Assembly: GCA_029204045.2 (NCBI GenBank) | Contig: CM055061.1 | Coordinates: 40,634,977-40,698,976 of the forward strand | DNA: 64,000 nt | Source: Tillandsia leiboldiana | Taxonomy: Eukaryota; Streptophyta; Magnoliopsida; Poales; Bromeliaceae | Direction: 5' to 3' | In this document: positions 1 to 9,877 of the stretch, piece by piece | How the letters are laid out: the number at the start of each line of letters is the position of its first letter | How positions within the stretch are numbered: the first letter of the stretch is position 1 | Made by a program: the position numbers and the translations under genes | The notes under the pieces: model-generated | Told to the model about the DNA's origin: nothing | Databases searched by the model: none | The model's input: the letters and a program-made list of their open reading frames with translations, nothing else

Positions 1-1
1 G

Positions 2-1327
2 AAGTTTGATCTTTAAAGCATGATTCTCGTCTTGATTCTCAAGTCGTTGCTTCCTCAACTTCTTGATATGCTTGGCCATCTTCTTAGATTCCGCAAGAAG
101 TTGTTGATATGCCTCAACGAGTTCTTCTTCGTCCGACTCCCCCTCACTTGATGACTCTCCGTTGGATGTTGATGTTTCATGCAAAATCAAAGGAATAGAG
201 TCAGTGATTAAAGATGATAAACAAACATTAGAAGAGGAAATTTGAGAAGCATGTAAGGCAACGACTTTTTCCTCTCTACTTGAGGTCGATTCATTAGAAG
301 TAGAATCGTCCCAAGTTTTCGCTTGCAAAGCCTTCTTTCTATATGATTTCGGAGAAGGACATTCCGTTGAAAAATGGCCGTAGCCTTTGCATCTATAGCA
401 TTGGATTTCCCCTTCAAAATCATCTTTTTCTTTTTCTTTAGAAGGTTTTGCAAAGCTTTTGAGGTTAGAGGATTTAGAACCCGATGATCCTTTAGATGGT
501 TTCGTGGATGAAGATCCATCGGTTCGATTCTTCCAAAACTTCCGACGAAATTTCTTTGTGATCCGCGCCAATTGTTCTTCAAAATCGGCAAAAGAGATTT
601 CATCGTCGGAACTTGATTCGCTATCTTCTTCCTTTGTTGATTTGAATGCAATACCTGTAAGCTTAGAAGAAGACTTGGAAGAAACTTGATTAGTAGGAAA
701 AGTCATTTCATAAGTTTGCAAAGCACCTACTAATTCCTCTACACTCATCTCATCCGGATGACTAACGGTTTCAATGGCGGTAACCTTTGCCCTAAACCGT
801 TCCGGAAGAGTCCGAAGTATCTTTCTTACAATTTTCGACTCCGGGATCTTTTCTCCTAAATTAGCACAAGTGTTGATTATATCTTGAAGTCTTGTGTAAT
901 AATCTGTAAACAATTCATGCTCTTCCATATGAATAGAGTCAAATTGACTTGTAAGCATCTGGAGCTTTTGAATTTTTACAAGATTAGTACCCTCATGTGT
1001 AATTTTGAGAATATCCCAAATTTCCTTCGCGGTTTCACACGCGGAAATTCGTGTGAACTCAGTCGAGGAAAGAGAATTAAATAAAGCGTTCATACCTTTC
1101 CCATTGTAAGAAGATCTTTCAAATTCCTCTTTGGACCATCTAGAGCGAGGTTTTGGGGTAGTAGAATTTCCTACTTCCTCAACAGGATGCACCCAACCGT
1201 ATTCCACGGATTGCCATACCCGCTCATCAATTGCGATGAGAAAAGCTCTCATCCGCACTTTCCAATAAGCATAATTAGCCCCATCAAAAAGAGGAGGTCT
1301 ATAAATATTACCACTTTCACCCATCAT
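2..1327 (-). CDS. gag: Ty1/copia gag polyprotein, 5' part, open to window edge
   Basis: Read on the minus strand, 442 codons from the ATG at 1327 (a second ATG follows at 1324) are open without a stop to the left edge, so the frame continues outside the window. The N-terminus has the DGANYAYWKVRM signature of copia capsid proteins, followed by a UBN2-like gag domain (IWDILKITHEGT, LRTLPERFRAKVTAIE). A serine/lysine-rich linker leads to one CCHC zinc knuckle, CYRCKGYGHFSTEC, encoded near 360-415. A charged segment and a heptad-like coiled coil (KKMAKHIKKLRKQRLENQ) end the visible part. Gag packages element RNA in virus-like particles. The start fits because the PBS and LTR end lie just upstream at 1345-1365. 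Protease, integrase and RT should lie left of the window. No frameshift or stop is seen, so this copy may be young. Confidence 0.93.
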   Translation of the reverse strand, partial: MMGESGNIYRPPLFDGANYAYWKVRMRAFLIAIDERVWQSVEYGWVHPVEEVGNSTTPKPRSRWSKEEFERSSYNGKGMNALFNSLSSTEFTRISACETAKEIWDILKITHEGTNLVKIQKLQMLTSQFDSIHMEEHELFTDYYTRLQDIINTCANLGEKIPESKIVRKILRTLPERFRAKVTAIETVSHPDEMSVEELVGALQTYEMTFPTNQVSSKSSSKLTGIAFKSTKEEDSESSSDDEISFADFEEQLARITKKFRRKFWKNRTDGSSSTKPSKGSSGSKSSNLKSFAKPSKEKEKDDFEGEIQCYRCKGYGHFSTECPSPKSYRKKALQAKTWDDSTSNESTSSREEKVVALHASQISSSNVCLSSLITDSIPLILHETSTSNGESSSEGESDEEELVEAYQQLLAESKKMAKHIKKLRKQRLENQDENHALKIKL

Positions 1328-1344
1328 GATAGATAAGCCTAAAA

Positions 1345-1359
1345 CCCGCTCTGATACCA
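1345..1359 (-). other. Primer-binding site of the copia element
   Basis: In the sense direction this reads TGGTATCAGAGCGGG. The first 12 bases match the complement of the 3' end of plant initiator tRNA-Met, the usual primer for copia reverse transcription. It lies a few bases inside the LTR and 18 bases before the gag start. Confidence 0.85.
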
Positions 1360-1760
1360 ATTTTTGGTTTTTATAGGATCCACAAGGATCTAAATAGGTA
1401 CTATCAAACAACTAGAGGGGGGGTGAATAGGTGTAATACTTATAAAACCAAATCTCAGTGCAAAATAAAAACCAATGCGGAAAATAAAAACAGCACACCA
1501 AGATATACGTGGAAACTCCAATCCAGGAGAAAAACCACGGGACCAACACGCAATAACAATCCAATAAGAATAGAAGAATAACAAGGTGATTACCGACTCC
1601 ACGGACTCAAACCCCTCCTTCAGCTTCTTCGGACCTTGCGCTGACCGGTTGGATATCCACGCAATAACAATCCCTAAGAAAAGAAGAATAACAAGGTGAT
1701 TACCGTCCCCACGGATTTAACCTCGCGCTCCACCGATTTTGCACGCCCACTGCACACGTT

Positions 1761-1856
1761 CGAATCCACGAACGCCACTCGAATCCACGAGCACACGTTT
1801 CGAATCCACGAAACGCCTTTAGCACACCGAATCCACGATGCCACGTCGAATCCACG
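1761..1856. repeat. Five copies of CGAATCCACG in the copia LTR
   Basis: Exact copies of CGAATCCACG start at 1761, 1780, 1801, 1828 and 1847, spaced 19-27 bp. Just beside them, about 55 bp at 1551-1603 (an AATAACAAGGTGATTACCG block) recurs at 1660-1715. Local tandem duplication inside the LTR explains both. Confidence 0.85.
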
Positions 1857-2185
1857 ACGCAAACTCAGTCGATAAGAATATTGACTTCGATGGTGATCCT
1901 TTGCTTAGATTCTCATTGAGGAACCGTAGAAGAAATCTCTAAGCAAAGATTAGATCAATTCGACAAAAGATATGTTCTTGAAAGAACCATCGAATTGACC
2001 TAAAAGAGGCTATAAAGAAGATCGATAAAAACCTAGCCTCTAGGGTTGCTCTCAAGAGTTTTATAAAATGATCGGCCGTAGCTCCCACGTTTTTGAGAAA
2101 CCCTAAACGTCTATTTATAGTTTAGAAACCTTTGGAAAGAGATAAGAATCAAAAACATACCTTATCTGGAAATTTTCAGGACGGC

Positions 2186-2409
2186 GATCCGGATCGGATT
2201 TACTGCGATCCGGATCGTCGTAACGAGATTGACGATTCCAGAAAAACAAGGGTTCAGGATCCGGATTGCAACTTCCCGATCCGGATCGTTCATGAATTTC
2301 AGCAACATCCAATGTTCGGGATCCGGATCAGAATAGGCTTGGATCCGGATTGGATTTGCACATGAACTAATACCCTTCGGGATCCGGATTGGATCATCTG
2401 ATCCGGATC
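2186..2409. repeat. Cluster of eight GATCCGGATC-type palindromes
   Basis: The palindrome GATCCGGATC, or a one-base variant, occurs at about 2186, 2207, 2258, 2278, 2320, 2342, 2381 and 2400, in the upstream (sense) half of the copia LTR. The spacing is irregular, so it is not a simple satellite. It may be a set of binding sites or a decayed tandem repeat. Confidence 0.85.
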
Positions 2410-2741
2410 CTGAACATGCCCCATGTCCAGTTTTTGATTTTTATGCAATTAAAAATTCTTCCAAGTGTTTCTACACTATAAGAAAGTATTCGGATCACCA
2501 CAATTATTTAGTTAAACATACCTGATCATTTTGAATACTTTCTTCTTGAGATTGATGTAACTGATCCACAATTCTTCAACTTCAACCTTCAAGACTCAAG
2601 ACACTGAGTGTCAACTTGAGCTCTTGTTGAATCTTCTCTAAGTCTTTGATTGCTGATTGACAAGTTGATCCCTTTAAGACTCCGACTCAACTCACTGACT
2701 TGACTCACGAAATATGCCAATACCAAAATGCCGTAACAACA

Positions 2742-5491
2742 AAAACTCAGACTCTACAGGGAGGTAAACAGAAATGATACATCAGGGTACAGGCTCTCAG
2801 TACAAGTCAGATCCTCACGATACAAATGTCTCTCAAATGTAAAAACAAATAAACCAACTGCTGACGGTACTAATAGATCTCCAATGAAGGGGTACCGCTA
2901 CTGCTACTCTCCAAAGACAGGTAGGGATCTAGCTCGCGACTCCCTCGCCTCAATCAGCAACAAAAGGATCAGCAACTGGAAAGTAGGTCCCTGGGGAAAA
3001 ATACACCACAGCGGGTGTGAGAACTACATCCCACAGTAGTTCTCAGTGGGTACCGCAACCAAACCCGACGGTATGCCCACTAAGTCTACTAGAGGCATAA
3101 AGTAACAAATACAGTACTGAAAGGAAAGGAGCTGGAAAATAACTCTACAGCTACTATGCCTCTATCTAAATGCTCAAGAAGTGGAACAGATGGAAACATG
3201 ATGCATCTACTAACTCTCAAATATAATCACCCAATCTACACTGACTGCCACATGGGGTCCAGTCAAACCTGCGCCCACCTACTGCCGCACATCCACAAGA
3301 GGACGGGTCTACCGTAGGACGTCCGTGACTGCCAAAACTGACCCAGCCATAGGGACTGCGTCGACAAGTCGCGATAGCAAAGTAACAGTCCCAACTCCGG
3401 AGTGGCACTCGAGGGGCACGACCCCGCCGAGGAAAGTATCCGCGCATCTCTGTTGAGCTCAATATGGCTCTTGCAGGCTATAGTCCAAATCCACGATCAA
3501 CAAAATCGACAGTAACTAACATCACATCTCTAACTCTCTAGCTGGAAATACTCTCAGCCGGGACCACCGTCAACCCGACAGCTCCCACAATAGAAAACCA
3601 AACTCACAGATAACACAGGACGAACCGACACCATAAGGGTTCGGAAATCCCGATAGGTCGGTGCCTAGAACCCCAATCAAACAAGAACAGACTCTAGGCT
3701 CCGCCTATCGAAGTTCCAGACCCCCTTACAGTTCGGGAACACGACAACCTCGGTACAACTTGCGGAAGACACCAACCAGGGTCCGAAAGTTCCGGGAGAC
3801 CAACACCTATAACCCTATCAAATAAGAACAGGTTCCAGGCACGGCCCCCGTAGCTTTCGTCCCAAAAAAGGAACGGCCCCTAGAACCCAGATCACCCAAA
3901 CTCTCTCGGGTGAGGAAGTTGTAATAAAAAGATGACAGTTATTACTGGAAACTATTTTAATCTGAGAAAACCAATTTAATATATTTTAGTTCTTTAATAA
4001 AAATCAGTTCAAATAAGTTTTATTTTCCAAACCCCGAAGGGCTATTGCCTTCACCCAAATCAAACAAGAACAGGCTCCGGCGACCCGCTCGAAGTTTGGA
4101 AGGAAAACATTAGTTTACAGAAATTATATGTGTCCAAAAACAGTCTGGGTTCTAGGTCCTGCTATCACTGGTATACCACTGTCACTAACATAGTGATGAC
4201 AAATAAAACAGGGAAATGCGATAACCCGGGACCACCGTTTACCCAAACGGCTCCCGACACAACTACAAGACTAGCTACACCTACCAGACTCCACTCTGCC
4301 CCCAAGCACGAGTGTAACATGCATCCCACACTAAAAGAAGATCCCGACCACTCGGCCCACTACCCGGGCGAGAAAAACACTAGTCCAGGAACAGAAGGTA
4401 CAGTGTGGATGTCTAAAGCATAAATAAACCTAGCCCAAGTGACAGTTTTCTACTAGTCTGGTTACACATGCAACATATGACAGGGTGCTAGGTCAAGTTC
4501 CAATAATAGCAATTAGTTTAAGTAAGCAGGATCAGGAAACATTAACCAACAGGATAACAATAACGTCACAGGAAAGATGACATCTCTCTCTCTAGCATGC
4601 ATTCTAATCCATCTCATAACATGCATGTTCCCTATAATAATAGAATTAGTAGATAGTCCATTGATTTTGGAGGCGAAGCAACCCACCAAAAAGTGCAAAT
4701 TGATCCAATGTCCAAAAAGGCTGAAACTGCACGGGGATAATCCTCGAATTCTCCCGATTCCAACAAGTCCAAAAATACCCGAAAACTCCTACTGGGTACA
4801 AAGATATGGCCCAAACATTACAAACAATACAAAATTCCAAGTGTACAGTTTTGCTGAAATTTCAGTCCCAAAGAAGCATTATTATCACCTGCAATTTAAA
4901 TTCCAAAAATTCCAATAAAAATACGACTGCGATCCTCGTGAAGATTAGATATCAATCGAGTCCTCAAACGTCGAATTCCAATACTCGAGTGCTGAGATAA
5001 AAATCCGACAAGCCTGCGCTGTCCAGAAAAACCACCAGCAGGAAAGGGGTTCAAAGATGCCTCGTAAACCATGCCAAAAACTCAAAATAAGATGAAGTGA
5101 TCAATACGGAAATCGAAGACGTACCTCTCGTAAACACGCTGCCATAAATATCGGCTGAAAATACCTTTGGAGTAATCCAGGCGGTCTCGCGGACTGAGAA
5201 GCGACGGTGGAAGCCGAAATCCATGAAACGTCTCAGTGCGCCGCGTCGCAGAAAGCGCGGATGTCGAGGCCTCCAAAAAATCTGAAAATCCCTCACAAGA
5301 TGGAGCACAAGATGAAGAACAAAAACTATTAAGGTCTCTATCGCAGGGGAGCTGGGGAAAGGGCCCGAAATCATAGCCAAAGGGGAGCTATTTATAGCCT
5401 CAACTGAACAAATCCAGAAATTCCACGTCCCCTCTTTCGGGCGCCCGAAACTTTCGGGCGCTACAGGAACCCCAAAATGTACCCCAATCCA
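2742..5491 (-). mobile_element. LTR-a, left fragment of a gypsy LTR
   Basis: Minus-oriented gypsy LTR of the TGTCACGCCCCGG-ended family. Its sense 3' end is missing because the copia element inserted into it. It shows the family's landmarks: hairpin arms at 3019-3027 and 3036-3044, three copies of a TCAAACAAGAACAG box (near 3677, 3820 and 4058), a sense TATA box at 5389-5396 and a perfect 16-bp palindrome TTTCGGGCGCCCGAAA at 5435-5450. At 5491 it is interrupted by LTR-b and resumes at 23819. No coding capacity is credible; open frames here are chance frames in GC-rich sequence. Confidence 0.85.
5389..5396 (-). promoter_or_regulatory. TATA box of LTR-a
   Basis: The sense reading is TATAAATA within GCTATAAATAGC. 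The same element recurs at the equivalent place in LTR-b (22807-22814), LTR-c (9316-9323), LTR-d (27777-27784) and both LTRs of the large element (38480-38487 and 50579-50586), which supports a real core promoter. Confidence 0.75.
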
Positions 5492-6332
5492 TGTCACGCC
5501 CCGAGGTCGAAACTGCGACCCGGGCTCGCCAACAGATCCGCCGCCCATACGGGAAGCCCCGTATAGACGTAGCGACTACCTGCAAAAGATCATCTACACT
5601 AACAGATATCAGAGCTGAAAAGTAAAGACTAAAATAAAGATAAGTACAACTCCAATATAATACAACAAAGTCCTCACCAAATACATAAGTCTCTCAAAAG
5701 AAGAAGAAAAGTACAACTCAAAACCTCACTACATGGTCGCTCAACATATAACTCACAAAAACTGGTAGGGGGTGCATCTACTCTCTCTCAGAAGATGACT
5801 GGAAGGGATCTATCTCGCGACTCCCTTACCTCGGTCTGAAGGAGTAGGATCAGCAACTGGAGCAGCAGGAATCGGAGCAGAAGTCCCTGGGAAAAAGACA
5901 CCACGACGGGTGTGAGAACTACATCCCACAGTAGTTCTCAATGGGTGCCGCCACAAGCCCGACGGTTTGCCCACTAAGTCTACTAGAGGCATAAAGTAAC
6001 AAATGCAGTGCTGAAAGGAAAAGCCGGTAAAGTAAACTCTACAGCTACTATGCCTCTATCTAGATGCTCAAGGAGTGAAACAGAAGGAAACATGGTGCAA
6101 CAACTACTCTCTACTCAGATCACCCAATCTAAACTGACTGCCTCCTCGGGTCCAGTCAAACCTGCGCCTACCTACTGCCGTTACATCCCGGAGGACCGGA
6201 CTTACGTAGGGCATCCGTGACTGCCAAAACTGGCCCAGCCAGAGGGACTGCATCGACAAGTCGCGATAGAAGTATCAGGCCCAACTCCGGAGTGGCACTC
6301 GAGGGGCGCGACCCCACCGAGTAAAGTATCCG
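5492..6332 (-). mobile_element. LTR-b, left fragment (solo LTR inserted in LTR-a)
   Basis: Starts with the sense-3' terminus TGTCACGCCCC at 5492. It breaks at 6332, where LTR-c inserted, and continues at 21350-23818. Joined without the insert, the solo LTR is about 3.3 kb. The flanks ATCCA (5487-5491) and AACCA (23819-23823) look like a TSD with one later substitution. The hairpin arms are at 5914-5922 and 5931-5939. Confidence 0.85.
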
Positions 6333-9300
6333 TGTCACGCCCCGGCGTCGAAACTGCGACCCGGGCTCGCCAACAGACCCGCCACCCATACGGAAACCCC
6401 GTATAGACGAAGCGACTAACCTGCAAAAAGAGTCAACTATGCTATACAGATATCAGAGCTGAAAGTAAACAGCTGAAAATGAAAATATATACAACTCTAA
6501 ATCCTCCCCAAAAACATAAGTCTCTCAAACTGTAAAATAAAATACAACTCTATACCTCAATACAAAGGTCTCTCAACATGAACTCTCAAAAAGTAAGGGG
6601 GTACATCTACTCTCTGGACGACGACTGGTAGGGATCTATCTCGCGACTCCCTCGCCTCGGTCAGAAGGATCAGCAACTGGAGCAACAGGAACAGGGGTAG
6701 AAGTCCCTGGGGAAAAAGACACCACGACGGGTGTGAGAACTACTTCCCATAGTAGTTCTCAGTGGGTGCCGCCAACAAGCCCGACGGTCTGCCCACTAAG
6801 CCTACTAGAGGCATAAAGTAACAATATAATACTGAAATGAAAGGGCTGGAAAAGTAACTATACAGCTACTATGCCTCTATCAAGATGCTCAAAAAGTGGA
6901 ACAGATGGAAACATGATGCATCTACTAACTCTCAAAGTATAGTCACCCAATCTATACTGACTGCCGCATAGGGTCCAGTCAAACCTGCGCCCACCTACTA
7001 CCTCACATCCTCAACAGGACGGGTCTACCGTAGGGTGTCCATGACTGCCAAAACTGGCCCAGCCAGAGGGACTGCGTCGGCAAGTCGCGATAGAAAGTAA
7101 CAGGCCCAACTCCGGAGTGGCACTCGAGGGGCGCGACCCCACCGAGGAAAGTATCCGCGCATCTCTGTCGAGCTCAATATGGCTCATGCAGGCTATAGTC
7201 CAAACCACGATCAACAAGATTGACTAACAACACCAACGCTCACTCACAGGCTGGAAAACCACACAGCCGGGACCACCGTCCACCAGACGGCTCCCACAAC
7301 AGAACACAGGAAAGACCGACACCATAAGGGTTCGGAAACCCGATAGGCCGGTGCTTAGAACCCTATCAAACAAGAACGGACTCTAGGCTCCGCCTATCGA
7401 AGTTCCCGACCCCCTTATAGTTCGAGAACACGACAACCTCGGTACAACACGAAGAAAACACCAACCAAGTCTCGAAAGTTCCGGGAGACCTACACCTACA
7501 ACCTATCAAACAAGAACAGGTTCCAGGCTCGGCCCCCGTGGCTTTCGTCCCGACAAAGGAACGACCCCTAGAACCCAGACCACTCGAATCCTTTCGAGTG
7601 GAGAATTTTATAGGAAAAAGGTGACATTTGTTACTGAAACCCATTTTTACTCAACCCACGCAGGGTGAGGACTAAAAGTAGTTCCCTTTTGGAAAAACTA
7701 TTTTGATTTGAGAAGAAACCCATTTTAATGATTTTTAGTTCTTTTAGGAAAAACAGTTAGAAAACAAGTATTTATACCCAAACCCCGAAGGACTGATACC
7801 TTTGTCCAATCAAACAAGAACAGACTCCAGCGGCCCTTCGATGCTTGGAAGAAAACATTGGTAGACTAAAATCATGTGTATGTCGAAAAGGGTTCTGGGT
7901 TCTAGGTCCTGCTAACACTGGTACACTACTGCCACTAACACAGTGGCGATAAACCCAACAGGGGAACAAGACCTCCCGGGATCACCGTTTACCCCGAACG
8001 GTTCCCGGCACAGACAAGCGATCAACTACATCAACCAGACTCCACTCTGCTCCCAAGCACGAGTGCACATGCATCCCACACTAAAAAGAAGTCCCCACCG
8101 CTCGACCCACTACCCGGGCGAGGATAACACTAAGTCCAGGAATGAAACACAATGTGTGGATGTATAAACATAATTAACCCTAGCCCAAGTGAGGGTTTTC
8201 TACTGGTCTGGTTACACATGCAACATATGACGGGGGTGCTAGGTCAAGTTCCAAGATAACAATAATTTAACAGGTGGTAGGAAGCAAAAGAGATCACAAG
8301 ATCGACAGATAATACTAGGAATATCAATTCCTACATTCTAGCATGCTACACAAGAATCCACTATCATGCATGGTCCTACTATAGCAGATTTAATGTCCAG
8401 TCCATCAAACTTGGAGACAAGGCCACCCACCTGAAGAGCTGAACTATCCCAAATCCCACAGCTGAAAATACCCAGGAAACAATAACTCCAAATCCAACAG
8501 GTCCAGCACTATCTGCAAACCCTCCTGGGTACAACACAAGGCTAACAATTACACTTTATTCCCAAAATTTACCCAAATAATCACAATCTGAAATCAGCCT
8601 CAAAGATGTTAATTTTTCACCTATAGACAGGGCTCCCAAAATTCCGATAAAAATACCACGGTGATCCTCGCGTCAAGACCTTCGAAACGGGTACCTGCAC
8701 GCCCAATTCCGAGCACCGTAGGCCAAGTTACAAATTCCACAGTACAGGTGCGCAAAATCTCACAATCACACAACTATAAACTCTTGCACAGATAACAGGT
8801 GAAAAGTATACCTCCGGGAAGGTCTCAAAAAATTCCAACAAAAATACGGTGATGATCCTCGCGTCGAGTAGATGAAAAAAGTGCATAGGCTCGCCTTGAT
8901 CTGACGATCGTGCGCGGAGAACTCCTCACGACAAACCTGCTGTCCCAGAAATACTCACAGCAAAAAGGCCCCCAGTAAGCATGGAAAATCTCCTCGAAAA
9001 GCGCAAAACGAGGAAAAGCAGGAAATACCAAAATCGTAGCCTTACCTGTCGCGGATCCAACGGCGAAGAAATCGCTCGAAAAGATGGTCGGAGTAGGCCG
9101 GGGGAGCTCGCGCACCGAAACGCGACGAAAGGGTACACTTTCGAAGGAGCGTCGCGACACGCCAAGAAAATAGGAATCTCGAAAACCGTGCCACGTAAAA
9201 ATCTCCAAACTCCGCAGATGGGTGCAGCACAGCTCGGGGATGAACTCCTCTGAAGAAATCGTGGAGAGAAAAGGCTCGGAAAAGCTAAAAAAACCAAGGT

Positions 9301-9877
9301 GAAGTGAGCTTGGGCTATTTATAGGCTGCTGAAACAAATCAAGAAATGACGGATGTGTCCCAGTTTCCGGGCGCCCGAATCTTTCAGGCACAAACAGTAA
9401 CCCAATCCCAGCCGTTGATCACGCGTCCGGATTGCCCTGGTTGCGCCACGTCACCACCAAACGGGATACAGCCAAAGCAGCGCCTAGCCTCACGCCGCGT
9501 GGCCCGCGCAGGAGCCGACGCGTGGCGAGCCCGAGCGCGGGAAACCGCGGTCAACGAGCGCCTGCACCGCCGCCTGCGCCCCCTGCCAGGCACGCGCCCC
9601 GAGGCCGCCAACCCCAGCTCCGTGGACCAAGCGCACGTGGACAGACCAACCAGTGGCCGTCACGTGGCCCCGCCCGGTCCTCGCCTGCCCGCGCCCGCGC
9701 GCCTGCCCGTGCGCCTGCGCGCCTGCCCGCACGCCTGCCCGCGCCCGCGCACCTGACCGCGCGCACTCCGGCGCCTGCCCGCGAGTGCGCCGCCGGAACA
9801 GTACACAAAGCCTCGAAAACTATGCGCGTCATCCGAGCTCCAAAAAATACAAGTAAGTAGTCCATTTTCATCGTTTT
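6333..9877 (-). mobile_element. LTR-c, left fragment (solo LTR inserted in LTR-b)
   Basis: Begins TGTCACGCCCCGG at 6333. It is broken at 9877 by the 9878-21152 element and ends at 21349. The net length is about 3.74 kb. The TSD ATCCG is exact (6328-6332 and 21350-21354), and removing the insert rejoins LTR-b. It shows hairpin arms at 6735-6743 and 6752-6760, TCAAACAAGAACAG boxes near 7366, 7505 and 7808, a TATA box at 9316-9323 and an imperfect CGGGCGCCCGAA palindrome near 9364. No internal region or partner LTR is present, so this is a solo LTR left by LTR-LTR recombination. Confidence 0.92.

Larger units (their letters stand above)
1365..2741 (-). repeat. 5' LTR of the copia element
   Basis: About 1.38 kb. 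The sense 5' end is placed at 2741 (TGTTGTTACGG) because the sequence beyond it, from about 2742, matches the gypsy LTR-a block. The sense 3' end is placed at the CA at 1365-1366, just before the PBS. It contains the pyrimidine-rich stretch complementary to the G-run at 1417-1423 that is common near the 3' end of plant copia LTRs. The exact ends are inferred, because the partner LTR and TSD lie off the left edge. Internal repeats at 1551-1715, 1761-1856 and 2186-2409 are unusual for an LTR. Confidence 0.75.
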
